A program made the translations under genes and the position numbers. This document shows, piece after piece, positions 1 to 5,932 of a stretch of 9,291 nucleotides of DNA. The stretch comes from Acidobacteriota bacterium (lineage in GTDB: Bacteria > Acidobacteriota > Terriglobia > Terriglobales > Acidobacteriaceae). Location: the NCBI GenBank assembly GCA_021851465.1, contig JAJZDL010000115.1, forward strand, positions 1 through 9,291, read 5' to 3'. Below the pieces are notes generated by a model. That model did no database searches and was not told where the DNA came from. It saw only the letters and a list, made by a program, of their open reading frames with translations. The stretch's first letter is position 1; the number at the start of each line of letters is the position of its first letter.

Positions 1-605
1 AACGAGAACCCCTTGTGCTGGATCGCCTGCTTGATCAGTTCCGTCAGGTGCTTCTGCTCGCCGCTGAAGCCCCGCCCGACGAAGGTCGCGCCCGACGACA
101 GCGCCAGCGTGATCGGGTTCACCGGCGTGTCCATATTGCCGTAGGGGTTGCTCTTGGTCTTCATTCCAATGCGGCTGGTCGGCGAGGTCTGCCCGGTTGT
201 CAGGCCATAGATCTGGTTGTCGAGCACGAGATACGTCAGGTTGATGTTCCGCCGCATGGCGTGGACGAAGTGCCCCACTCCGATGCCGAGGCCATCGCCA
301 TCGCCGCCCGTCACCAGCACGGTCAGCTCGTGGTTGGCCATCTGCAGCCCGCTGGCCACCGGCAACGAACGGCCATGCAGAGTGTGCATCCCGTAGGTAT
401 TGATGAAGCCGGGAAAGTTGGACGAGCAGCCGATGCCGCTCACCGTCGCAACCTTGTGGTTGGGTATCTGCAACTCGACCAGCGCCTTCTGCACCGCCGC
501 CAGCACGCCAAAGTCGCCGCAACCGGGGCACCAGTCTGGATCGACCTTGCCCTTCAGGTCCGCCATCGCCATCGGCTTTGCGGCTGTGATCTGAACTGTC
601 GCCAT
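1..605 (-). CDS. korB: 2-oxoacid:ferredoxin oxidoreductase, beta subunit (partial, C-terminus cut by window edge)
   Basis: This is the thiamine-diphosphate subunit of a KorAB-type enzyme. The family oxidatively decarboxylates a 2-oxoacid (typically 2-oxoglutarate) to the acyl-CoA, passing electrons to ferredoxin in the cytoplasm. Translating the minus strand from the ATG at 605 gives about 201 open residues. CPGCG with Cys26 and Cys29, and GIGC with Cys60, match three of the four [4Fe-4S] ligands of family members. The fourth normally follows about ten residues after the point where the window ends. GDGDGLGIG (101-109) followed by LDNQIYGLTTGQ (128-139) is the ThDP/Mg site. An AAGGAG (615-620) overlaps the korA stop and sits nine bases before the ATG, so translation is probably coupled. 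Substrate choice cannot be read from sequence alone; a broad 2-oxoacid or pyruvate enzyme is the alternative. The family assignment is secure. Confidence 0.95.
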   Translation of the reverse strand, partial: MATVQITAAKPMAMADLKGKVDPDWCPGCGDFGVLAAVQKALVELQIPNHKVATVSGIGCSSNFPGFINTYGMHTLHGRSLPVASGLQMANHELTVLVTGGDGDGLGIGVGHFVHAMRRNINLTYLVLDNQIYGLTTGQTSPTSRIGMKTKSNPYGNMDTPVNPITLALSSGATFVGRGFSGEQKHLTELIKQAIQHKGFS

Positions 606-618
606 GGTTCTCTTCTCC

Positions 619-2397
619 TTACACCATCACTTCGTGGTTTGGCACCGAAACAGTGGTTGTGCTGGCAAGCTGCCCCTGCACCGCCTGCACAATATGGTGC
701 GGCATAAATGGCTCTCCGTCGTACTTGCGGATGTGGCCGTCGGCCACAAAGCTGGTCTCGCTGCGCAAATAGCGCGCAAACTGGCCGCTGAAGTTGTTCT
801 CCACGATAATGGTGCGCTTCGCGCCGCGCAGAACTTCGACGATCGCATCGCCATGCAGGGGGACAAGCCAGCGAATCTGCAGATGGTTCGTACTGACGCC
901 CTGCTCCGCCAGCATCGCGCGCGCCTCGCGAATCGTCCCATCGGTCGATCCCCACCCGATCAGAGTCACGTCCGCGTCCTTCGGCCCCTCCAGCGCGGGC
1001 GGTGGCACCGCGGCCTCGATCCCCGCCACCTTGCGCATGCGCTTCTCCATCATGGCGCGGCGCTTGGCGTGGTTGGTGTACTCGTCGCTGATGAGCACGC
1101 CATTCTCGTCGTGCTCGTCGCTGGAGACCACATGCGTATAGCCCGGCAGGCCGGGGACCGCGCGCGGAGAGACGCCGCTCTCCGTGATCTTGTACCGCAG
1201 ATACTCCTCGTCGTGGACGTCGCCATTCGACGCGATCAGTTCGCCGCGGTCGATCGGCGGCTTGAAGTCCAGCAGTTCGGGATCCACGCTCAACCGCCCC
1301 TCGGAAAGCAAAAGGTCGCACAGCACAATCCCCGGACACTGGAACTTATCGGTGACGTTGAATATCTCGTGCATCAGCGTAAAGCAGTCGCCGATGTCCA
1401 GCGGCGCTGCGATGACGCGCGGATAGTCGCCAAACGCCGCGCCCAGCGCCTGCCACAGGTCGCCCTGCTCGGTCTTGGTCGGCACTCCGGTCGAGGGCCC
1501 CGCGCGCATGCAGTTGATCGCTACAACCGGAATCTCCGCCATCGCCGCCAGGCCCAGCCCCTCGGTCATCAGCGCAAACCCTCCGCCGGAGGTCGCGCAC
1601 ATCGAACGCACACCCGCGTGTGCCGCGCCGATCGCCATGTTGATGACGCCGATCTCGTCCTCCACCTGGCGCACCAGAATGCCCGCCTTGCGCCCGTGGC
1701 CCGCCATCCAGTGCAACACACCGGTCGAGGGACTCATGGGATATGCACAGTAGAACTTCACCCCGGCGGCCGCGCCGCCCATCGCCATCGCCGCATTGCC
1801 ACTCAGCACCGCATACCGCTTCTCGGTCATCGGCAGCGGCCTTGCAAATGGCTTGAACTTCGCCGTGGCGTACTCGTATCCGGCTCGCGCAATCTCCACA
1901 TTCTCCTTCACCACCGACTCGCCCTTGCGCCCGAACTGCGACGCTATCACGCTCTCCAGAGATTGAAAACCAACCCCCATCATGCTCAGCGACGCGCCCA
2001 GCGCCAGCGTGTTCTGCGCCACCTTGTTGCGCGTGATGTCGGCCAGTGTGCTCACCGGCAGCGCGCACAGTTGCACGCCGTCCGCCGCCGCGCCGGGCTT
2101 GATCGTGTCCGCGTTGTAGATGCACGCGCCGCCCGCCGTCAGCAGCCGCAGGTGGCGGTCCATCGTGTCCTGGTTCAGCGGAATCAGCAGGTCGATCCCG
2201 TCCCCCAGATTCTGCACCTCGTCCACCCCGGTGCGAATCGTCAGAAACGTGTGGCCGCCGCGAATGATCGACTGGTATGCGTTGTAGGCGTTCAGGTGCA
2301 GCCCGCGCCGGCTGAAGATCGCTGCAAAGATGTCGCCCGGCGTTGCAACACCCTGCCCGGCCGCGCCGCCGATGCCAATGGCAAAGGTCTGACTCAT
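619..2397 (-). CDS. korA: 2-oxoacid:ferredoxin oxidoreductase, fused gamma-alpha subunit
   Basis: This is the partner of KorB, 592 residues, with the gamma and alpha domains fused as in two-subunit KorAB enzymes. Residues 1-185 form the gamma domain (GIGGAAGQGV at 8-17, then NAYQSIIRGGH at 39-49). The alpha pyrimidine domain follows, with YPMSPSTG at 219-226, the position of the usual YPITPS motif. RAGPSTGVPTKTEQGDL (298-314) carries the conserved Arg and GPSTG stretch. The C-terminal transketolase-like domain (about 473-592) includes GWGSTDG and VENNFSGQF. The ATG at 2397 is preferred because GGAGGG (2403-2408) lies five bases before it and the gamma fold begins directly after. A TTG six codons further upstream lacks this spacing. 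The gene is followed by korB after 13 bases. No separate ferredoxin or delta subunit is visible, but the operon may continue beyond the left edge. The Ser in place of the usual Thr of YPITPS is noted as a separate observation. Confidence 0.95.
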   Translation of the reverse strand: MSQTFAIGIGGAAGQGVATPGDIFAAIFSRRGLHLNAYNAYQSIIRGGHTFLTIRTGVDEVQNLGDGIDLLIPLNQDTMDRHLRLLTAGGACIYNADTIKPGAAADGVQLCALPVSTLADITRNKVAQNTLALGASLSMMGVGFQSLESVIASQFGRKGESVVKENVEIARAGYEYATAKFKPFARPLPMTEKRYAVLSGNAAMAMGGAAAGVKFYCAYPMSPSTGVLHWMAGHGRKAGILVRQVEDEIGVINMAIGAAHAGVRSMCATSGGGFALMTEGLGLAAMAEIPVVAINCMRAGPSTGVPTKTEQGDLWQALGAAFGDYPRVIAAPLDIGDCFTLMHEIFNVTDKFQCPGIVLCDLLLSEGRLSVDPELLDFKPPIDRGELIASNGDVHDEEYLRYKITESGVSPRAVPGLPGYTHVVSSDEHDENGVLISDEYTNHAKRRAMMEKRMRKVAGIEAAVPPPALEGPKDADVTLIGWGSTDGTIREARAMLAEQGVSTNHLQIRWLVPLHGDAIVEVLRGAKRTIIVENNFSGQFARYLRSETSFVADGHIRKYDGEPFMPHHIVQAVQGQLASTTTVSVPNHEVMV

Positions 2398-2691
2398 AAG
2401 GTCCCTCCAGCTCAAACAGCCGGAATTGTCGATTGCTGTGGCGGGCCCGCCTGGGGTTTGTCGACGCCTCGTACCGCTGGGTCATCCCTGCCGGGAGAGA
2501 TCACGGTCGATTGCGCGCCGTACCAGGACACCGATTTGACGTAAATCAACCCCGCAGGAGTTGCTCCCCCCCTTCGGGTGTGAACCAGCATACACGAAAC
2601 CGGATTGCACCGGCACATGCCGTCGCTCTGCCCACCGTCTATGGCCGTCGCCTCGTGCATGGCAGGCAGCCGGCAAGCCCACGGCAAACGT
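2398..2691. other. Non-coding upstream region of korAB
   Basis: These 294 bases lie between the dehydrogenase stop and the korA start, with both genes on the minus strand. Short open frames cross it, but none has a ribosome-binding site or a recognisable protein, so I read it as promoter plus leader. Its length suggests that korAB has its own promoter. It contains an FNR/CRP-like dyad at 2536-2549 and a perfect 12-base GC palindrome, GGCGGGCCCGCC, at 2440-2451, about 45 bases ahead of the korA start. I see no convincing rho-independent terminator after the dehydrogenase and no strong sigma70 hexamer pair. Confidence 0.6.
2536..2549 (-). promoter_or_regulatory. FNR/CRP-superfamily-like operator upstream of korA
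   Basis: The minus strand reads TTGATTTACGTCAA, which matches the FNR consensus TTGATnnnnATCAA at nine of ten specified positions. Its centre is about 145 bases upstream of the korA ATG, leaving room for a promoter and a leader of about 100 bases if it acts from near -41. The hexamers around that spacing are weak, as would be expected for an activator-dependent promoter. A low-oxygen or redox regulator would make sense for a ferredoxin-linked enzyme with an oxygen-sensitive cluster. One 14-base match may be chance, and other CRP-family regulators bind similar dyads. Confidence 0.4.
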
Positions 2692-3432
2692 CTACTTGCC
2701 CGGCTCACCCATGTGGCGCACCGTCATCTGCAGGATGCGCGCGTTCGGCGGCTGCATGCATGCAAACAGGATCGCTTCCGCAACCTCATGCGGCTCCATC
2801 ATGTAGGAGTTCTTCACGCCCTCCTCGGTGCGTCCCTTGCCCACCGCAAACTCCGTCTTCACCCCGCCCGGACAGATCGTTCCCACCTTGATTCCATGCT
2901 TCCGCAGCTCGCCGTCCAGCGCCTGCGCAAAGCCCACCTGCGCGAATTTGCTGGCGCAGTACACCGCCTCGCCCGCATAGCCATGCAACCCCGCCACCGA
3001 CGAGATGAACAGAATCTCCCCGCCCTTCTGCGCTATCATTCCCGGCGCGGCGTGGCGTGTGAACAAAAAGCTGCTCTTCATGTTCGCGTCCATCAGCGCG
3101 TCGTACTCCGTCGCGCTAGTGTCCACCAGGTTCTTGTAGTTCCCTGCCCCCGCATTGTTGATCAAAATGTCCAGCCGCCCAAACTGCTGCACAGCCAGCG
3201 CAACGCATCCCTGCGCCGTCGCCTCGTCCGCGCCGTCGCCGGCCAGAAACGCCGCCTTGCCGCCCGATTCCGCAATCTTGCCGCACAACTCGCGCAACCG
3301 CTCCTCGCGCCGCGCCGTCGCCACCACATTTGCGCCCTTCGCCGCGAAAGCAAGCGCCGTCGCCCACCCGATCCCCGCGCTGGCCCCGGTGATGAGAACT
3401 GTCTTTCCCGCAACGCTGATCGCATCCGACAT
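2692..3432 (-). CDS. Classical short-chain dehydrogenase/reductase (SDR)
   Basis: This is a 246-residue cytoplasmic NAD(P)-dependent oxidoreductase of the classical SDR family; its substrate is unknown. TGASAGIG (15-22) is the dinucleotide-binding glycine motif, and NNAG is at 92-95. The catalytic tetrad is Asn117, Ser145, Tyr158 and Lys162 (YCASK), followed by PGG at 188-190. The two arginines after strand beta-2 (TARRE, 39-43) favour NADP(H). Length is typical and nothing is missing. The ATG at 3432 is chosen because AGGAG lies about ten bases upstream and the Rossmann fold starts directly; an in-frame GTG at 3480 would add 16 residues with no homologous role. The overall arrangement resembles YdfG-like 3-hydroxy acid dehydrogenases, but that is a weak guess. 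It is divergent from the ABC ATPase, with about 74 bases between them. It lies upstream of korA on the same strand, though 294 bases apart, so shared transcription is doubtful. Confidence 0.9.
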   Translation of the reverse strand: MSDAISVAGKTVLITGASAGIGWATALAFAAKGANVVATARREERLRELCGKIAESGGKAAFLAGDGADEATAQGCVALAVQQFGRLDILINNAGAGNYKNLVDTSATEYDALMDANMKSSFLFTRHAAPGMIAQKGGEILFISSVAGLHGYAGEAVYCASKFAQVGFAQALDGELRKHGIKVGTICPGGVKTEFAVGKGRTEEGVKNSYMMEPHEVAEAILFACMQPPNARILQMTVRHMGEPGK

Positions 3433-3506
3433 CGCAGCAAAACTCCTGTACTGAAATTGAGAAACTAAAATCTTCGCCACGCTCGCAAACCACTGCGCAG
3501 CCCCGT

Positions 3507-4358
3507 ATGAATGCTACCATTCCGCCTATGCCTATCCTCGACGCTCGCATCGCTCCCGGAGGCGCGCCGGCGCCGCTCCCGCTGATCGAAGCGCGTGGAC
3601 TCACCAAGCAGTACACGCACGAAGGCGGCGTCGCTCGCGTCGTCGATGACGTCTCCTTCGCCATCTATCCCGGCGAGGCCCTCGGCCTGGTCGGCGAATC
3701 CGGCTGCGGAAAGTCCACCGTCGCCCGAATCCTGCTGCGCCTGGTCGAACCCACCTCCGGCGATGTCTACTTTGAAGGGCAACCCCTCCCGCCCGCATCC
3801 TCCGCCGCCATGCGCGCGCTGCGCCGCCGCATGCAGATCGTCTTCCAGGATCCCTACGCCGCGCTCAACCCGCGCAACACCGTCCGCCAGGTCCTCGCCG
3901 AGCCCTTCGCCATCCACCGCGAGCCGCCCCCCGAGGGCCTGCCCGCGCGCATCTCCAATCTTCTCCGCTCGGTCGGCCTCGACGACTCCGCCCTGCCGCG
4001 CTACCCGCATGAGTTCTCCGGCGGCCAGCGCCAGCGCATCAACATCGCCCGCGCCCTCGCCCTGCGCCCCAGCCTCCTCATCCTCGACGAACCGGTCAGC
4101 GCGCTCGATGTCTCGGTCGGCGCGCAGGTCGTCAACCTGCTGCGCGACCTGCAACGCGCGCTCGGCCTCACCTATCTCTTCATCTCCCACTCCATGCCGC
4201 TCGTGCGCTACCTCTGCGACCGCCTCGCCGTCATGCAGCACGGGCGCCTGGTCGAACTCGGCGACTGCGTCCAGGTCTGCGAATCCCCGCGCTGCCAATA
4301 CACTCGCCAGCTCATCGCCGCCACGCCCCACATGCCCATTGCGTCCCCCATCCACTGA
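3507..4358 (+). CDS. Solitary oligopeptide/dipeptide-type ABC transporter ATP-binding protein (DppF/OppF-like)
   Basis: This is a 283-residue ATPase of the peptide/nickel import class, which normally binds permeases of the DppBC type and powers uptake. Visible motifs are Walker A GESGCGKST (63-71), the Q-loop at Gln114 (FQDPYAALNPR), the signature SGGQRQR (171-177), Walker B LLILDE (190-195), the D-loop SALD (198-201) and the H-loop His228 (ISHS). All catalytic residues are present. The C-terminal oligopeptide extension is short, and its usual HPYT motif reads CQYT (263-266). No permease or binding protein lies next to it, so it must pair with components encoded elsewhere, or do something else. 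The start is uncertain: neither the ATG at 3507 nor the in-frame ATG at 3528 has a clear Shine-Dalgarno sequence, and the first 25 residues are low-complexity. The family call is firm; the peptide substrate is inference. Confidence 0.9.
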   Translation: MNATIPPMPILDARIAPGGAPAPLPLIEARGLTKQYTHEGGVARVVDDVSFAIYPGEALGLVGESGCGKSTVARILLRLVEPTSGDVYFEGQPLPPASSAAMRALRRRMQIVFQDPYAALNPRNTVRQVLAEPFAIHREPPPEGLPARISNLLRSVGLDDSALPRYPHEFSGGQRQRINIARALALRPSLLILDEPVSALDVSVGAQVVNLLRDLQRALGLTYLFISHSMPLVRYLCDRLAVMQHGRLVELGDCVQVCESPRCQYTRQLIAATPHMPIASPIH

Positions 4359-4387
4359 AGCGCCTCCGGGCCGCGAATCGACGCACC

Positions 4388-4418
4388 CTCTCTTCAACCC
4401 ATTTATAATGGAAGAGAG
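4388..4418 (+). promoter_or_regulatory. Stem-loop covering the ribosome-binding region of the TauE gene
   Basis: CTCTCTT (4388-4394) pairs with AAGAGAG (4412-4418), and inside it CCATT (4399-4403) pairs with AATGG (4407-4411) around a TAT loop. This gives 12 base pairs with one four-base bulge (CAAC). The 3' arm is the purine stretch just before the ATG at 4420, so in RNA the fold would hide the only candidate ribosome-binding site. No T-run follows, so it does not look like an intrinsic terminator for the ABC gene. The pairing is seen directly; a regulatory role is inference. Confidence 0.45.
4404..4409 (+). promoter_or_regulatory. Possible -10 element TATAAT ahead of the TauE operon
   Basis: A perfect TATAAT lies 10 bases before the ATG at 4420 in otherwise GC-rich sequence. 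The upstream TCGACG is a poor -35 and badly spaced. If the element is used, transcription would begin around 4415-4418 and give an almost leaderless message for the TauE gene. It also forms the loop of the stem-loop at 4388-4418, so it may be there for that reason instead. Confidence 0.3.
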
Positions 4419-4419
4419 A

Positions 4420-5199
4420 ATGGTTTCCAGCCTCAGCGCGCACGCTTCCTACCTCTGGCTGGTCGCGGCCTCGTTCATCGCTGGCGTGATGAACGCGCTG
4501 GCCGGTGGCGGCTCCTTCATCTCTTTTCCCGCGCTGCTCGCCATCGGCGTCCTGCCCATCCAGGCCAATGCAACGAACACCGTCGCGCTGTGGCCCGGCC
4601 AACTCACCTCCGTCTGGGCCTTGCGCACCGATCTCCGCCGAGACCTGCTCGCCGTCGTCGTCGCTGCCTCCGTGCTCGGCGGCACCGGCGGTGCCATCGT
4701 GCTCCTCAACACGCGCCAGCGCACCTTCATGCACCTCGTCCCATGGCTGCTGCTCACCGCATCCCTGCTCTTCTGGATCAGCGGCCCGGTCTCGCGCTGG
4801 CTGCGCCGCCGCTCCGCCACTCCCCATGCCGCGCGCACCCCGGCAATGCTTCCGCTCTTCCTCGCCATCATCCCGGTCACCTTCTACATCGGCTACTTCG
4901 GCGCGGGCGCGGGCTTCCTGCTGATGAGCGCCCTCGCCCTCTTCGGGATCGAGGAGATGAACGCGCTGAACTCCCTCAAGGTGCTCGCCGCCTGCCTCTC
5001 CAACTTCTGCGCCGTCGTCACGTTTATCTTCGGGGGTGCCATCGTCTGGCACTATTGCCTCGTCTCCATGGTCGCCGCAGGCATCGGCGGGTACTCGGGC
5101 GCGCACTACTCCCGCCGCATGAACGCCAACGTCCTGCGCGCCATCGTCGTCGTCACCGGGTGCGCCATGGCCGCATACTTCTTCTGGAGGGAGTCGTGA
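4420..5199 (+). CDS. TauE/SafE-family (DUF81) membrane permease
   Basis: This is a 259-residue integral inner-membrane protein of the TauE/SafE family, whose characterised members export sulfite, sulfoacetate or other small anions. It has the family's internal two-fold repeat. The first half contains GVMNALAGGGSFISFPALL (22-40), then NATN; the second contains YIGYFGAGAG (156-165), then NALNSLK (181-187). I see about seven or eight hydrophobic segments, roughly at 10-30, 34-48, 75-97, 104-121, 142-160, 163-176, 190-209 and 214-256, and a short basic loop, RRRSATPHAAR, near 129-139. The ATG at 4420 follows a purine-rich stretch; an in-frame ATG at 4408 is possible but has no upstream ribosome-binding site. 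The gene lies 61 bases after the ABC gene and heads an overlapping operon with the SemiSWEET and DUF971 genes. No sulfur-metabolism gene is nearby, so the substrate cannot be inferred. Confidence 0.88.
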   Translation: MVSSLSAHASYLWLVAASFIAGVMNALAGGGSFISFPALLAIGVLPIQANATNTVALWPGQLTSVWALRTDLRRDLLAVVVAASVLGGTGGAIVLLNTRQRTFMHLVPWLLLTASLLFWISGPVSRWLRRRSATPHAARTPAMLPLFLAIIPVTFYIGYFGAGAGFLLMSALALFGIEEMNALNSLKVLAACLSNFCAVVTFIFGGAIVWHYCLVSMVAAGIGGYSGAHYSRRMNANVLRAIVVVTGCAMAAYFFWRES

Positions 5200-5492
5200 T
5201 GCACCTCCGCACAGCGCTCATCGACGCCCTCGGCTACGCAGCCGCCTTCTGCACCACCGTCGCCTTCGTCCCGCAGTTGGTGCGCGTCCTGCGCCTGCGC
5301 TCGGCCCGCGACGTCTCGCTGCCCACCTTCCTGGTCTTTTCCATCGGGATCTTCCTCTGGCTGCTCTACGGCCTCTACACTGGTTCTGGGCCCATCGTAG
5401 CGTCCAACGTCGTTACGCTTGGGCTCTCCGTCGGCATTCTTGTCCTCAAGCTGCGCTACGACAAACCCCAATTGGAGAATCCACGCCCGTGA
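5199..5492 (+). CDS. SemiSWEET / PQ-loop sugar transporter
   Basis: This is a 97-residue membrane protein with one three-helix PQ-loop bundle. The family works as a homodimer and moves small sugars down their gradient across the inner membrane. TM1 (about 8-30) holds the Pro25-Gln26 motif in TTVAFVPQ. TM2 (about 42-61) carries the FLWLLYG pattern with Trp54 and Tyr57. TM3 (about 64-84) carries ASNVVTL with Asn70. The Trp and Asn match residues lining the sugar pocket in studied SemiSWEETs. The charged loop RSARDVS between TM1 and TM2 is also typical. GGAGG (5186-5190) lies eight bases before the ATG, which shares one base with the TauE stop (TGATG), so translation is coupled. Length and motifs are complete. 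The sugar carried is unknown. Confidence 0.92.
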   Translation: MHLRTALIDALGYAAAFCTTVAFVPQLVRVLRLRSARDVSLPTFLVFSIGIFLWLLYGLYTGSGPIVASNVVTLGLSVGILVLKLRYDKPQLENPRP

Positions 5493-5932
5493 GCCACGAA
5501 GGCATCCGTTTCGTCAGCGCAGAAGAGGCCCGGCAAGACGAACTTGCCGCTCAGCAGCTCGACCGGCTCCCAACCGACGCCGTCACTCCCCTCAAGGTCC
5601 GCGTCAAGCTCACCGAAGGCACCGGCATCGAGATCGATTGGCGAGACGGCCACCGCAGCTCATGGGACTTCCGCTGGCTGCGCGACGCCTGCCCCTGCGC
5701 CAACTGCTACAACGAACGAGGGTCCGCTGGCCGCGTCCCCGGCGAGCCCAAACCCAAATCGCAGGCCCTATTCGCCCTCTACCAGGCGCCGCCTCGCCCC
5801 ACCGAGGCCTCGCCCGTAGGCAAATACGCCCTCGGCATCAAATGGAACGACGGCCACAACTCCGGCATCTACTCCTGGACCTACCTGCGCAGCGTCTGCC
5901 AGTGTGCGCTCTGCCATCCGCCGCGCAGCTAG
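5489..5932 (+). CDS. DUF971 / gamma-butyrobetaine-hydroxylase-like N-terminal domain protein
   Basis: This is a 147-residue soluble protein of the DUF971 family, the small domain found at the N-terminus of gamma-butyrobetaine hydroxylase and as a standalone bacterial protein of unknown function. The core starts at about residue 35. EIDWRDGH (48-55) and WLRDACPC (63-70) lead into a CxCxxC with Cys68, Cys70 and Cys73. DGHNSGIYSWTYLR (121-134) supplies His123. By analogy with the hydroxylase, those three Cys and this His would bind zinc. A second CxCxxC-His (Cys137, Cys139, Cys142, His143) ends the protein and is unexplained. The GTG start overlaps the SemiSWEET stop by four bases (GTGA), with GGAGA ten bases upstream. 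DUF971 proteins have been linked by domain fusion to Mrp/ApbC iron-sulfur carriers, so a metal or cluster role is possible. A link to the two permeases in the operon is not obvious. Confidence 0.85.
   Translation: MSHEGIRFVSAEEARQDELAAQQLDRLPTDAVTPLKVRVKLTEGTGIEIDWRDGHRSSWDFRWLRDACPCANCYNERGSAGRVPGEPKPKSQALFALYQAPPRPTEASPVGKYALGIKWNDGHNSGIYSWTYLRSVCQCALCHPPRS

Noticed and set aside
2440..2451. Perfect 12-base palindrome GGCGGGCCCGCC as a terminator or operator.
   Set aside because: There is no loop or T-run for a terminator, and short GC palindromes are common in DNA of this composition.
2428..2514. Direct 9-base repeat GTCGATTGC at 2428-2436 and 2506-2514.
   Set aside because: A single 9-base match in a region of this size is reasonably likely by chance, and the spacing has no obvious meaning.
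604..2544. A 646-codon open frame on the plus strand opposite korA and korB.
   Set aside because: It is antisense to two recognisable genes, His/Arg/Ala-rich without domains, and is the expected mirror of GC-rich codon usage.
2561..2600. GTGT/ACAC arrangement near 2577-2596 resembling a CRP site.
   Set aside because: Only the outer four bases are symmetric; the inner positions do not match TGTGA-N6-TCACA.
2412..2708. Possible 98-codon minus-strand gene between the dehydrogenase and korA.
   Set aside because: It has no ribosome-binding site, no recognisable protein pattern, and would overlap the end of the dehydrogenase gene and run up to the korA ribosome-binding site.
3433..3506. Divergent promoter pair between the dehydrogenase and ABC genes.
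   Set aside because: Promoters are expected here, but no hexamer pair on either strand has acceptable sequence and spacing together.
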